Shown here: positions 1-9,745 of the stretch, piece by piece | Layout of the letters: every line of letters starts with the position of its first letter | How positions within the stretch are numbered: position 1 is the first letter of the stretch | NCBI GenBank assembly: GCA_011319805.1 | Contig: SJRY01000225.1 | Coordinates: 159,589 to 223,588 of the forward strand | Length of the DNA: 64,000 nt | From: Macrocybe gigantea | Lineage: Eukaryota > Basidiomycota > Agaricomycetes > Agaricales > Callistosporiaceae | Reading direction: 5' to 3' | Notes under the pieces: generated by a model | Database searches by the model: none | What the model saw: only the letters and a program-made list of their open reading frames with translations | What the model was told of the DNA's origin: nothing | Translations under genes and position numbers: made by a program

Positions 1-137
1 TGCTCGAGTACTGTAATGTATATAAGGACTCCCAGATGTACCAGTAGCGCTAGGCTTAATATTCCTTTTGCCATCATCTCAAGACCACTCTCGCACTTAG
101 TCTGCCCGAGTCCTTCTGAGATTCGTCTAGCCTAACA
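1..137 (+). repeat. Gypsy-family LTR, 3' part (left edge of window)
   Basis: This is the right-hand portion of the ~320-bp LTR found complete at 40515-40835 and 53086-53404. It ends in the same TCTAGCCTAACA. A TATATAA box lies at 19-25, and AGGCTTAATAT starts 33 nt further on, the likely transcript start. The 5' part lies outside the window. It is followed directly by a Copia LTR piece, so this Gypsy LTR probably inserted in that older LTR. Confidence 0.9.
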
Positions 138-336
138 ACAGCTATGCCCACAGCAATGTGCAGCTATAGGCTGCACACACAGCCTTCTACACATATATAT
201 AGGTAGCACAGAGCATCTTGAAGTCCCCAGTATTCTCACTCAGGACTTCTAGGCAAGTACTTGTACATAACTCAATTACTAGTGTTCTCACTCAGGACTT
301 CTAGATTCTAAGGCTCGTCCAGAGTGTTCTCTGTGC
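138..336 (-). repeat. Old Copia LTR, first piece (split by KDZ1)
   Basis: Reverse-complement match, with scattered transitions, to the 403-bp Copia LTR at 2115-2517 and 7265-7667. It holds part of the CAGCC/GGCTG array, the ATATATATA box region, and the doubled 'tctcactcaggacttctag' repeat. The match stops at 336 and resumes at 22146-22165, so KDZ1 sits between the two pieces. Its other end is lost at the Gypsy LTR junction at 137. Confidence 0.88.
329..336. repeat. KDZ1 target-site duplication, left copy
   Basis: CTCTGTGC here and CCCTATGC at 22146-22153 flank KDZ1. The uninterrupted Copia LTR carries a single CCCTGTGC at this point. The two copies differ only by transitions, and 8 bp is the duplication length reported for Zisupton/KDZ elements. 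Confidence 0.8.
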
Positions 337-985
337 ACTCGTAGCTCGTACTTTTGTTAACAATACCAGGGCAAGTGCTGACAGGCCATTGTGTATAATG
401 CCGATGACTTTATGATAATAACAATTGTAATATATGCCAGACAGATAGAGAAGGAGATTGTAAATGATCTGGAGAGGGATTGTTAATGATTGTAAATGAT
501 GTGGGAGGGGATTGTAAATGATTGTAAATGCTCTAGAAAGTTATTGTTAATGATTGTAAATGGTCTGGAAAGGGATTGTTAATGATTGTAAATCATCTGG
601 AAAGGCATTGTTAATGATTGTAAATGGTTTGGGAGGGGATTGTAAATGATTGTAAATGGTCTGGAAACTTATTGTTAATGATTGTAAATGCTCTAGAAAG
701 TGATTGTAAATGATTGTAAATGGTTTGGGAGGGGATTGTAAATGATTGTAAATGGTTGGAAAGTGATTGTTAATGATTGTAAATGCTCTGGACAGTTATT
801 ATTAATAATTGTAAATGGTTGGAAACTTATTGTAAATGATTATAAATGGTCTAGGAGGGGATTGTCAATGATTGTAAATGATCTGGGAGGGGATTGTAAA
901 TGATTGTGAATGGTTGAAAAGTATTGTTAATGATTGTAAATGCTCTGGAGAGGGATTGTTAATGATTGTTAATAATTCTCACTTG
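337..985 (+). repeat. KDZ1 left terminal inverted repeat with subterminal array
   Basis: A ~120-bp outer unique part is followed (about 456-985) by roughly fifteen degenerate units built on ATTGTTAATGATTGTAAATG plus a spacer. The spacer comes in two types, TCTGGAAAG-like and TCTGGGAGG-like. The same units occur inverted at 21491-22030. Such arrays are commonly transposase-binding sites in large DNA transposons; that role is inferred. From 986 to 1163 I see no gene. Confidence 0.85.
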
Positions 986-1826
986 ACTCAGGGTGATCAT
1001 CAATCATTGTCAATGGTGAGCCAACAACATCATCAAAATTTCCTTTGCATAATCAAAGGTTGAAACATATATCACATAATAGTACAATGGAATATGAAAC
1101 AGCTTTATTCCTATATCAGTATTAGCATGGAAATGATTGGCAGCTATGGAGACACCAACCTTCCTACTCAGATGTCACAGCAGTTAAAGCATCACTTAGC
1201 TGCAGCAAAGTCCAAGAAACATCATCGATCGCAGCTTTGATGTGATTGATATCAGCACCACCAGCATCAGATTGGATCCACCAGGCTAAAGCCAAGATAA
1301 TAAGTAGAATGCCATTCATACCACCTGACAGAAGACCCAACCAGTCAGGATCATCTGGTAGATCTCGTGAAAGCTCTGCACTATGCCAATCAGGTTGCAA
1401 TCCTTGCCACCATGCCTTTTAGGCATTTCCATAATCCACTGCATTCTTGATGACTGGCATTTTCTCTGCTTGTGATGGACGTCCACGTTTCAACCAAATG
1501 CCTACTTCAGCTGGGTGAGAAGCTGTAGACAGGCGCTATGATAAACTTATAAATATAATGTTCTGTTGATAATAATTACACTTACTGTGGTGGATGGTTT
1601 TTTGAGCTCAAATGAGATCCAGTTTACGAGCAAGCCAATCCAATCACTATCTGTCAAAACATTTTTAAGAAAAGGCAAGATATCTGCGATTGCTTTGTTA
1701 TCAGGTATAATAGTTGGAAAGCCTAATAATACAAGCAGGGAATATTAGCATGGATGCTGAAATCCTAGGCAAACCTTACTTATGGGAGCTTTTGGCTTGG
1801 TGGAGGCAGTTGCTTCAGTGGGGTTC

Positions 1827-1932
1827 ATAGGTTCAGTGGGTTCAGTGGGCTTGGTGGGGTTGGTGGGGTCAGTGGGTTCGGTGGGTTCAGTGGGCTCAGT
1901 GGGTTCAGTGGGCTCAGTGGGGTCAGTGAGAT
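1827..1932. repeat. 9-bp minisatellite coding for Thr-Glu-Pro repeats
   Basis: About twelve tandem, slightly diverged units of GGGTTCAGT/GGGCTCAGT. On the minus strand each unit encodes T-E-P, T-D-P or T-N-P in the KDZ1 accessory gene, so this is a coding repeat, not a spacer satellite. Confidence 0.85.
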
Positions 1933-2109
1933 TAATGGAACTAGTTGCAGCTGGTTTGGTTGGACCAGCCTCCTTTTCAACCAATGCATCAGGTTCAGTT
2001 CCAGCCCTTGGTGCAAGATCAGATGTGGTTTGACACAGATAACTATAAAATACCTTGCTTTTTCCTTGCCCTTGCCCTTTCCCTTCTTTGTTGGACCCTC
2101 AACAAGTTG

Positions 2110-2114
2110 CGAGG
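2110..2114. repeat. Copia target-site duplication, left copy (CGAGG)
   Basis: CGAGG immediately precedes the left LTR and recurs at 7668-7672 immediately after the right LTR. Both copies are identical, which together with the matching LTRs points to a recent insertion. Confidence 0.95.
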
Positions 2115-2517
2115 TGTTGAAACTAGGCACAGGGAACACTCTGGACGAGCCTTAGAACCTAGAAGTCCTGAGTGAGAACACTAGTAATTGAGTTATGTAC
2201 AAGTACTTGCCTAGAAGTCCTGAGTGAGAACACTGGGGACTTCAAGGCGCTCTGTGCTACCTATATATACGTGTAAAAGGCTGTGTGCGCAGCCATAGGC
2301 TGCGCATTGCTGTGGGCACAGCTGTAGGCTGTGCACTGCTGCGGACACAGCCATTTACTGCGCATTACTGCGCGCACAGCTTGTGCTGTGCATTGCTGCG
2401 GACGCAGCCACAGGCTGCGCATTGCTGCGCACACAGCCATAGGCTGTGTGCATTGCTAGGCGCATAGCCTGGGTCCTGTCCTATGCACAAGTCCGGACAG
2501 GAGGGGCATTTCTAACA
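2115..2517 (-). repeat. Copia 3' LTR
   Basis: 403 bp. On the minus strand it starts TGTTAGAAAT and ends TTTCAACA. U3 holds a GC-rich palindromic array (2280-2460), followed by a TATATATA box near 2262-2269. Downstream are two copies of a ~25-bp direct repeat. Confidence 0.95.
2280..2460 (-). repeat. Imperfect-palindrome array in Copia U3
   Basis: About six or seven ~30-bp units of the form CGCAGCC-ATA-GGCTGCGC followed by ATTGCTG. Each could fold as a short hairpin, and the units differ slightly. The array lies upstream of the TATA box on the coding (minus) strand, so it may act as a promoter-proximal repeat or as a structured 3' RNA end. The copy at 7430-7610 is identical. Confidence 0.85.
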
Positions 2518-2526
2518 CCTCCCCCT
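2518..2526 (-). promoter_or_regulatory. Copia polypurine tract
   Basis: On the minus strand GGGGGAGG directly precedes the 3' LTR start TGTTAGAA. This is the expected place and composition for plus-strand DNA priming. Confidence 0.8.
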
Positions 2527-2543
2527 GACCTGAACTGTCTAAA

Positions 2544-5500
2544 CTATGTACCTACAAGTCCCATTTTCTGTCTACAGAATTCGACCTTTGGTACAGTAAG
2601 TGGTTTGGTTAACAAGTCTGCAACTTGTTCAGTTCCTGGAATAAACTCAGGCCATATCCTCTTCTGCTCCACTGTATCCCTAAGCCAGAAGTATCGCAAA
2701 TCCAGCTGTTTCATACGCCCATGATGCTCTGGATTCTTTGTGACACTCAGTGCAGACTGATTGTCAATCTTGAGTGGTGATGGTTGCAACACAGGGTATC
2801 CCATCTCCTGCATAATATTGCGCATCCATAAGATCTCCTTTCCAGCTTCAACTGCAGCAATGTACTCCGCTTCAGTAGTGGAAAGCGTGACAAAAGGCTG
2901 CAGTTTGGATGACCATCCAATAGCTCCACCACCAAGAATTGTTACATATCCACCAGTAGAGCGTCCAGAGTCCGGGCAATCACCATGGGAAGCATCACAG
3001 AATGAGGTAAACATCTCTGGACCAAGATCTCCAGAGTATGTCAGCTTGAGGTCCAAAGTCCCTTTGCAGTATCTCAGCAAATGCTTGACTGCATTCCAAT
3101 GCTGTGGACCAGGATTCGAGTTGAAGCGTCCTAGGCATGACACAGCAGCTGCTATGTCCGGTCTGGTCATAGTGGCCAAATACTGGAGTGATCCAACAGC
3201 ACTGAGGTATGGGATGTTCTGCATAAAGTCCGCTTCCTCTGAAGTCTGAGGTGCCATTGCTTTGGAAAGGTTAAGACCTGTCATCATAGGAGTTTTGACA
3301 GGCTTGCAATCTGCCATCCCATAGCGCTCCAGTGTGTTTAAGATGTACTGCTTCTGGGAGAGCGCAATGGTCCGCTTCTGCCTATCCCTAATAATCTCCA
3401 CACCCAACAAGAAGGTGCTTGGTCCCAAATCCCTGATCTTGAAGTGCCTAGACAGCTCTGCAACCACTTTGTCAATGGCAGCAGTGTTCTTTGAAGCCAA
3501 TGTAATGTCATCAATGTAAATGGGAACAATGACCTTTACCTCCCCCTTGACATAGAGGTAGATAGAGCGGTCAGATTCGAGTCGTTTGAATCCCATAGAC
3601 AATAAGACGGAGTGTAGCTTCTTGTTCCACTGTCTGGCAGACTGTTTAAGACCATAAAGCGATTTGTAGAGTTTGCAGACTTGGTTTGGACCACCTTGGT
3701 GAAACCCCTCTGGTTGAACCATATAAATCTCCTCCTCCAAATCACCATTAGGAAAGGCAGAGGTAACATCCACAGAACGAAGTTCCATGTCCTCAATACC
3801 AGCCATGGCTAGGATAAGTCTCAAAGCAGCAGGGCGAAATGTGGGGGCAAAGACTTCAGTATAGTCAATGCCAGGTCTTTGACTGAAACCTTTAGCAACA
3901 CATCGAGCTTTGTAGCGCTCAATCGAGCCATCTGCATTGCGTTTAACCTTGAAAACCCATCCACAACCAATAGCCTTCTTTCCTGGAGGCAAGTCCACAA
4001 TCTCCCATGTCCTATGTCCCATAAGAGACATAATCTCTTCATTACACGCTTCCTGCCACTTGTGAGCATCCAGACATTGCATAGCTTGCTTGTATGTACT
4101 CGGATTGGCACCCTCAGCTAGACCAGCAAATTGGACATCCACAAAACCAGCCTCTTCATCAGGATTAGGATCAGGATTCTCATGGATTGAGTCATCCGAA
4201 TCAGAATCATCTCGAACTGGTGGAGGAGCAGGTCTGATGACCCACCAATTACCAGGTGGTTTGACATTTCTGACTGGTTTCCTGACAGCAATGGGCGGAG
4301 TTTTGGGAAGAGGTGGTGGGGTTGGTACTCTGTGTCTAACAGGAGGTGTGTGGGGGAGGTTATCATCCTGGTGAATAGCAGGAGGTGTTCTAGGACGAAG
4401 ATTTGGACTCTGTGGAGGGGTAGGCTCTGGATCAGGAGCAGAGGGAGCTGTTTGCACAATAGGATTTGGTGCATCAAAGCCTCCCCCTAACTCCAGCACA
4501 GCTAAGTCTTGGGAAACTGGTTGCAAGGCAGGTGGATCCAAAGGAAGGATAAGTGAAGGTTGAGTGCTGTAATGTTTCTGAGAGGTACCAGGGAAGTATC
4601 TCTCGTCAAATTCAGCCCTTTCCGCGATAATGGTCTTCTTGGTAGTAGGATTGTAAAACTTCCAACCCTTATAACCATCAGGATAGCCAATAAAGACGCA
4701 TTTCTGGTAGTGTGGTTGCAGTTTCTTCCTCTGATCCTTCTGCACAAAGACATATGCAGTGCATCCCCAGATTCTGAGATGACTGACATCTGGTTTCTTC
4801 CCAAACCAAGCCTGATAAGGTGTAGTCCCAGACAGAGCAGAAGTAGGTACTCTGTTCCAAATGTGCACCATAGAAGCAAGACCATCTCCCCAGAATGAAG
4901 CAGGCAGCTTGGATTCAGACAGCATAGCAGTTAACTCTTCTGCCATAGTCCGATTAGCTCTTTCTGCAACTCCATTCTGTTGAGGCCTATTCCTGACAGT
5001 ATGTCTCCGGATAATGCCACAATCATTGGTGAATTTGATAAAGGCATTGGACATGTACTCTCCACCCTTGTCATCTTGTAAAGCTTTGATCTTTAAGCCA
5101 AGTTGGTTTTCAGCATAGGCCTTAAACTGTCTAAAGGCATCAAATGCATCACTCTTCTGTTTAAGGGGTATCACCACTCTGAATCTGGTACAATCATCAA
5201 TGAAAGTAATCCAATACTTGAATCCAGAGTGGGATTTAACAGGAAGAGGGCCATAAAGATCAGAATGGACGAGTTCTAGGGGTTGAGAAGCATGACTGTC
5301 TGAGGAGGGGAATGGGTTTGAAGACATTTTGCCTGCAAGACATGGTTCACAGATGGGGTCTGGCTTGTCCGAGGTTTTGAGATCCAATCCAGTTACCAAG
5401 TTATCCTTGGCCATCAGTTTGACAGTGTCATAACTGAAATGAGCCAATCTCCTATGCCATAAGCTAAGGTCCAAAGGAAGTGTACTAGCAAGGTTTGCAA

Positions 5501-6773
5501 ACTCCGAAATTGCCTCTGTTACACCATCCAACTGAGCAGTATTGTTGGGAGTGATGTGAGCAGAGAAGAGTGTCCTGTTAAGTGATTTGGAATGAAAGTC
5601 TATGCAGGAATCATCAATGACAATCCTGAAAGCTTTGTGTTTGGAGAGATATAGACAGGACAATAGATTGTTTCGGAGTTCTGGCACATGCAAGACCCTG
5701 GTAAACTCTACAGATTGGGCTGGTTTGCCTCTAATGACTGGATTGAAAATCACAGTCCCAACTCCAGCTGAATAAATAATGGAACTATCTGCCAACTTGA
5801 TTGGAATCTTGAGGGGGGTATAGTTTCTGACCCAATGTTTATGAGGGGTCATATGAGAAGTGGCCCCTGTGTCTGCGATCCAATCAAAGTCAGCATCCAG
5901 TTGGAGTGGATGAGAGAGTTTGGCACTTGCATTGCCTGCAAATTCGGTTACTTCGGACTCTGTAGCCTTGTTGGCTTGCTCCTGCCCTTTAGTCTTTTGC
6001 CTAGCCACCTTTTGAGCCTCCTTGTAAAGTTGGCAATTCCTCCAGAAGTGATCCAGACCACAGAATCCGCATGTTTTGTCCTTTTTCTGTGATGTATTGG
6101 AGTTTGAGTTCTTCTGTTTAGATGAATTGGAGGAATGGGAGGAAGTGGTAGCCTTTAAGGCAGATTCTGCAGCATCAGCAGATCTTCTAGTCCTTTGAAT
6201 CTCTTCAGTGACAAAGGCTTGTTTGATAGTGTCTTTGTCAAGCTTGTCATGAAGAAGAAGGGAGGAGACAAAAGAGTTGTACTCCTCAGGAAGAGCTCTG
6301 ATCAAGGCCATGGAAGCAAGTTCACTATCCAGGCTAGATAGAGTGAAGTCTGCTGGGCGAAGATTTTGGATTTTGACCAGACAGTCCTCAACTCTGTTCA
6401 TAAGGGATTGCAGAGTTTCATCCTCCTTCTTTCTGATAGAGAAGAGATCATCATAGGCATTGAACCTGGAGCCAGGCTTCTTTTGAAGATGGACCTTTTC
6501 CAAAGCAGCCCACATCTTCACAGGATCATCTTTAATCCCATGAAAATGAATTCTCTGTTCCTGCTCCACCATAAGATAGAGCTGGCCAGCTGCTTTGTCT
6601 GACTTTAGGTCCCATGCTTCAGCAGAAGTGGAGTCTACTGGTCTTGGATTTGAACCAGAGACAATCCTCCAAAGGCCACAAGCTCTGAGCCAAGCCTCCA
6701 TTTCTCCAGACCAAGTAGGATAGTTGGTGGAGTTGAGTTTGGTGAATGAAGGCATGGAGGTAGAGGAAGACAT
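2544..6773 (-). CDS. Copia Gag-Pol polyprotein, 1409 aa, intact
   Basis: A single-frame Ty1/Copia polyprotein. In order: a UBN2-type Gag region (residues ~1-230); a zinc knuckle CGFCGLDHFWRNC near 235 (CX2CX3HX4C, one residue shorter than the usual spacing); an aspartic protease DTGATSH near 302; an integrase zinc domain (WHRRLAH ... CEPC) from about 439; the integrase catalytic core with HSDLYGP near 503, a DDKGGEY aspartate and an NGVAERANR glutamate; a proline-rich linker; a Copia-type reverse transcriptase with YIDD near 1086; and RNase H with CDASHGD near 1257 and STTEAEY. The start ATG is 491 bp inside the 5' LTR. All key residues are present, so it may still be active. A fragment of another copy's Gag lies at 24403-25319. 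Confidence 0.97.
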   Translation of the reverse strand: MSSSTSMPSFTKLNSTNYPTWSGEMEAWLRACGLWRIVSGSNPRPVDSTSAEAWDLKSDKAAGQLYLMVEQEQRIHFHGIKDDPVKMWAALEKVHLQKKPGSRFNAYDDLFSIRKKEDETLQSLMNRVEDCLVKIQNLRPADFTLSSLDSELASMALIRALPEEYNSFVSSLLLHDKLDKDTIKQAFVTEEIQRTRRSADAAESALKATTSSHSSNSSKQKNSNSNTSQKKDKTCGFCGLDHFWRNCQLYKEAQKVARQKTKGQEQANKATESEVTEFAGNASAKLSHPLQLDADFDWIADTGATSHMTPHKHWVRNYTPLKIPIKLADSSIIYSAGVGTVIFNPVIRGKPAQSVEFTRVLHVPELRNNLLSCLYLSKHKAFRIVIDDSCIDFHSKSLNRTLFSAHITPNNTAQLDGVTEAISEFANLASTLPLDLSLWHRRLAHFSYDTVKLMAKDNLVTGLDLKTSDKPDPICEPCLAGKMSSNPFPSSDSHASQPLELVHSDLYGPLPVKSHSGFKYWITFIDDCTRFRVVIPLKQKSDAFDAFRQFKAYAENQLGLKIKALQDDKGGEYMSNAFIKFTNDCGIIRRHTVRNRPQQNGVAERANRTMAEELTAMLSESKLPASFWGDGLASMVHIWNRVPTSALSGTTPYQAWFGKKPDVSHLRIWGCTAYVFVQKDQRKKLQPHYQKCVFIGYPDGYKGWKFYNPTTKKTIIAERAEFDERYFPGTSQKHYSTQPSLILPLDPPALQPVSQDLAVLELGGGFDAPNPIVQTAPSAPDPEPTPPQSPNLRPRTPPAIHQDDNLPHTPPVRHRVPTPPPLPKTPPIAVRKPVRNVKPPGNWWVIRPAPPPVRDDSDSDDSIHENPDPNPDEEAGFVDVQFAGLAEGANPSTYKQAMQCLDAHKWQEACNEEIMSLMGHRTWEIVDLPPGKKAIGCGWVFKVKRNADGSIERYKARCVAKGFSQRPGIDYTEVFAPTFRPAALRLILAMAGIEDMELRSVDVTSAFPNGDLEEEIYMVQPEGFHQGGPNQVCKLYKSLYGLKQSARQWNKKLHSVLLSMGFKRLESDRSIYLYVKGEVKVIVPIYIDDITLASKNTAAIDKVVAELSRHFKIRDLGPSTFLLGVEIIRDRQKRTIALSQKQYILNTLERYGMADCKPVKTPMMTGLNLSKAMAPQTSEEADFMQNIPYLSAVGSLQYLATMTRPDIAAAVSCLGRFNSNPGPQHWNAVKHLLRYCKGTLDLKLTYSGDLGPEMFTSFCDASHGDCPDSGRSTGGYVTILGGGAIGWSSKLQPFVTLSTTEAEYIAAVEAGKEILWMRNIMQEMGYPVLQPSPLKIDNQSALSVTKNPEHHGRMKQLDLRYFWLRDTVEQKRIWPEFIPGTEQVADLLTKPLTVPKVEFCRQKMGLVGT

Positions 6774-7264
6774 GATGGCAAGATGCTAGAGGCAGGGAGA
6801 TGGCAAAGGGATAGAGGCAAGGAGATGGAATGGAATGGAATGATAGGAGGTTGGGAATACAACCACAATCCTCTTGCTTGGGCAGGGTTCCACAACAGAG
6901 AGAGAGACTGTGCTACTGGCCTTGCCCTCAGGAGAGTGTGTGTCAAGAAAGGTCTAGCTACTGAAAGTGCCCTTGGTCTACTTAAGTAAATAAAAAGGCT
7001 ATCTACTGAGCACCCAGTTGTCAGCACAAAGGCCTAACCCCAGAGTCACAGGAATGACTACCTGGTTTTCTACTGGTGGAGTAAAGACTGCTTCAAATGA
7101 AGACCAGTCCCAACAGTTGGTGCTCCTATCTACTAAACTTAGACACACACCCTATAAGGACAGTGAACTCCAGGCTAGTACAGTCAAGGAAGGGGAAAGA
7201 TGGAGGAAAATCCGGACTCTTGGTGTATGTCTGATAAGGCTGTTAGAGGCCGGGGCCCATAACC
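6774..7264 (-). other. Copia 5' untranslated leader
   Basis: About 490 bp between the primer-binding site and the Gag ATG on the minus strand, with no coding pattern. The same leader, diverged, follows the Gag fragment at 24957-25319, which confirms it belongs to the element. Packaging signals would be expected here but none can be identified by eye. Confidence 0.85.
7253..7264 (-). promoter_or_regulatory. Copia primer-binding site, half-tRNA(iMet) type
   Basis: Directly after the 5' LTR the minus strand reads GGTTATGGGCCC. The complement of a eukaryotic initiator-tRNA anticodon arm is GGTTATGAGCCC. The single A-to-G change would still allow a G:U pair. Priming from the cut anticodon arm of tRNA(iMet) is known for Copia elements. 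Confidence 0.6.
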
Positions 7265-7667
7265 TGTTGAAACTAGGCACAGGGAACACTCTGGACGAGC
7301 CTTAGAACCTAGAAGTCCTGAGTGAGAACACTAGTAATTGAGTTATGTACAAGTACTTGCCTAGAAGTCCTGAGTGAGAACACTGGGGACTTCAAGGCGC
7401 TCTGTGCTACCTATATATACGTGTAAAAGGCTGTGTGCGCAGCCATAGGCTGCGCATTGCTGTGGGCACAGCTGTAGGCTGTGCACTGCTGCGGACACAG
7501 CCATTTACTGCGCATTACTGCGCGCACAGCTTGTGCTGTGCATTGCTGCGGACGCAGCCACAGGCTGCGCATTGCTGCGCACACAGCCATAGGCTGTGTG
7601 CATTGCTAGGCGCATAGCCTGGGTCCTGTCCTATGCACAAGTCCGGACAGGAGGGGCATTTCTAACA
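7265..7667 (-). repeat. Copia 5' LTR (promoter LTR)
   Basis: 403 bp, identical by eye to 2115-2517. On the minus strand a TATATATA box at about 7412-7419 would place the transcript start near 7385, and U3 holds the palindrome array at 7430-7610. It is followed by the CGAGG duplication at 7668-7672. Confidence 0.95.
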
Positions 7668-9000
7668 CGAGGCACCTTCTCTGAGACCAAGTGAGGCTAA
7701 TAGTTCATTATTCCTTGCTATATTTGCCTCTCATTGAATCTCATATTCTGAGGGGCCTTTCTTCTTCTTTGCAGGCTTGGATGGTCCAGTCTCTGGCTGA
7801 GGGGTTGCTGACTGGGGAGTTGTTGAATGTGGAGTGGTCAGCTGTAGAGTTGTCACAGATTCAGAGGGCTCTTTCTTTGCCCTCTTCTTCTTTGTAGGAT
7901 TAGATGGTCCAGTCTCTAACTGGGGAGTTGCAGCAGGTGTGGATAATGAATGAGAGTCCTTGATTTTCTTATCTGTCACATATTGTCAATTATAACTGTT
8001 CTCTTTGTGCAATTAGAAACTTTACCAAATGCTGCATCCAGAAATCTGTCAAAATGAGGCATAAATTGTTTATCGTAAGCCTTCCCCAGGTATTGATCAA
8101 GTCTCTACTCCTTTGGAGTCTCTCCTACATGATATCTGGACACATGTTAACCAGTGGATATTCAGAGATGAATGATTACTACACTAGGGTTTGAATTGCT
8201 CCTTTGAGTCAGGGCATTGGCCCTCCAACGATGATTGTGCAGGCCTAGCCTGTCAGGTGAAGTATTCTATTTGCAGCTTCCTCGATAGTGCGAGGCAGCA
8301 TATCAATATTCCTGCATTTCAAGTAATTTGAATTATGGATAGACTTGACCTTGAAATTACTTGCTCCTGGTATATCGCATTGGGCAATTGCCCTTCCTCA
8401 CCCTCGACAAGCCCATCCTTCTGTTGTTGGTGATACTCCTCAACCTTCTGCTTGACCTCAGCATCTGATACCTCATACCAGTCTTGCATTGTCTTGTTGT
8501 AGAGTTGGAAGCGATCCTGGCTGCTGTGTTGCTTGTCAGGTTCACCTTTCTTATGTTCCTCCCAAATCGCCTCAAACTCTTCTTTCCGATCTTTGCCAAA
8601 GAGCTTGGCGAAAGCTTGCCAGAGCTGGAGCATGCGAGATAAACTCTTGAGATTCAAGACCCCTCGGGCCCCAGTGCCTGAAGTTGTAGGCCTACTCCTG
8701 TTGTAGACCCAGGTGTGGATTCGCTGCCAAGGATCGATTAAATCAGATCATGATATTGGAGATTACTGCCTTACATCTTTATGAGCCTTTCTCTGTTTTT
8801 CCTTTGCCTTCTCTTCACTGCCAGCTGCTGCAATTTCCTGCTGGGATGGAGGCCCAAGAGGCCATCTGGCAAAGAACTCTGTATACAGATTTGCAAACCA
8901 GACTGAGGTTGTCTTATCCTATTGAGCCTGGCAAAAATCTGCAAGCCTCTCTGCAAGCCAGGTTTCATATTCATCTGTGGTTCAACCAGGCCTTGGCATG
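7668..9000 (-). pseudogene. KDZ1 accessory gene, 5' part
   Basis: Minus-strand continuation of the gene at 1164-2114, upstream of the Copia insertion. Readable segments: about 8771-9000 (WFANLYTEFFARWPLG pattern, then Lys-rich EKAKEKQRKAHK); 8319-8720, a conserved-looking charged helical block (FAKLFGKDRKEEFEAIWEEH, DRFQLYNKTMQDWYEV) preceded by IDPWQRIHTWVYN; and 7731-7979, a low-complexity S/T/P/K segment with two GPSxPxKKKxxKK basic patches. The block order matches widespread agaricomycete transposon-associated proteins known to me only by pattern. In-frame stops and frame changes indicate decay. Function unknown; nuclear or DNA-binding action is a guess from the basic patches. Confidence 0.5.
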
Positions 9001-9338
9001 ATGGTATGAAGAAAGCAACAAGGGGGTGATTGCAGTGGTGATGAAGAGATTTGATAGGGCAAACACAGAAAGGCAGCAGTGAGTCACACCAGTATCAAAC
9101 TTGGCAAGGAAATTTTTTTTCCTTTTTATGCAATTACATTCAGGCAATTAACCATACAGTAAAGCATTAGACAACCTAAGGAAAAGATAATAAATGACAA
9201 GGGATATGATTCATACTGTAAACTATTATGGAACCTAAGAAGTAGAAGGGAAAAGTATGTGGGAGGTGACAGACAGGGGAATAGCATCAGAGGGCATTGG
9301 CACATGGGAGCAGGTGGTGGAGTGAGATGAGCCCCTGC
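9001..9338. other. No gene recognised (KDZ1 spacer)
   Basis: AT-rich sequence with an A/T run near 9113-9125 and no coding pattern on either strand. It leads into the GC-rich minisatellite. Confidence 0.6.
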
Positions 9339-9745
9339 ACTGGTCATTGGACGAGGCAGCGGCGGCAGCGGTGGGTGGTGGGATGGGACAGGGACCCACT
9401 GCGCTCGTCGTTGGACGAGGCAGCGGCGGCAGCAGTGGGTAGTGTAGTGGATGGGCTGCTGCACTCGTTGGATGAGGCAGCAGTGACAGTGGGTGGTGGG
9501 ATAGGGCGAGGAGCTGCTGCGCTCATCGTTGGATGAGGCAGCGGCGGCAGCGGTGGGTGGTGTGGCGGACGGGCCGCTGTGCTCATTGTTGGACGAGGCA
9601 GCGGGTGGTGGGACGGGACAAGGAGCTGCTGCACTCATCGTTGGATGAGGCAGCAGCAGTGGCAGTAGGTGGTGTGGCAGACAGGCCGCTGCACTCGTTG
9701 TTGGATGAGGCAGCAGCAGCAGCAGCAGTGGTGGGGAATAGCATG
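9339..9745. repeat. ~60-bp GC-rich minisatellite
   Basis: About six to seven tandem units built on GATGAGGCAGCGGCGGCAG ... GGTGGTGT/GGGA ... GCTGC(G/A)CTCATCGTTG, alternating two unit forms. Long open frames across it on both strands come from repeat composition and are not convincing genes. Confidence 0.85.

Larger units (their letters stand above)
1164..2114 (-). pseudogene. KDZ1 accessory gene, 3' part (split by Copia)
   Basis: Read on the minus strand. An exon ending at the Copia insertion encodes a basic GPTKKGKGKGKEKA stretch and ends at a plausible GT donor. The next exon holds about a dozen T-E/D/N-P repeats. After further introns, an exon at about 1164-1525 carries a W-rich region (WLKRGR, WWQGLQPDW, DWLGLLSGGMNG, ALAWWIQ) and ends in a stop just before 1164. 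One in-frame TAG interrupts the last exon. From memory, this combination recurs in many agaricomycete proteins of unknown function that travel with transposons; no catalytic motif is visible. The 5' part is at 7668-9000. Confidence 0.55.
2115..7667 (-). mobile_element. Full-length, apparently intact Ty1/Copia retrotransposon
   Basis: A 5553-bp element bounded by two 403-bp LTRs that I find identical by eye (TG...CA ends), with 5-bp CGAGG duplications. It carries one uninterrupted 1409-codon gag-pol frame, a polypurine tract beside the 3' LTR, and a primer-binding site beside the 5' LTR. It lies in an exon of the KDZ1 accessory gene. No frameshift or stop is visible, so this is the most plausible currently mobile element in the window. 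Confidence 0.96.

Noticed and set aside
456..985. CRISPR-like regular repeats
   Set aside because: Units are degenerate, the spacers are themselves repeated, the DNA is eukaryotic, and the same array occurs inverted at the other end of a DNA transposon.
1782..2033. Plus-strand frame of Gly/Ser/Val repeats
   Set aside because: Antisense reading of the 9-bp repeat that encodes Thr-Glu-Pro on the minus strand.
2285..2467. Small ORF present identically in both Copia LTRs (also 7435-7617)
   Set aside because: Open only because the palindrome array lacks stops; it lies in U3, opposite to the element's coding strand.
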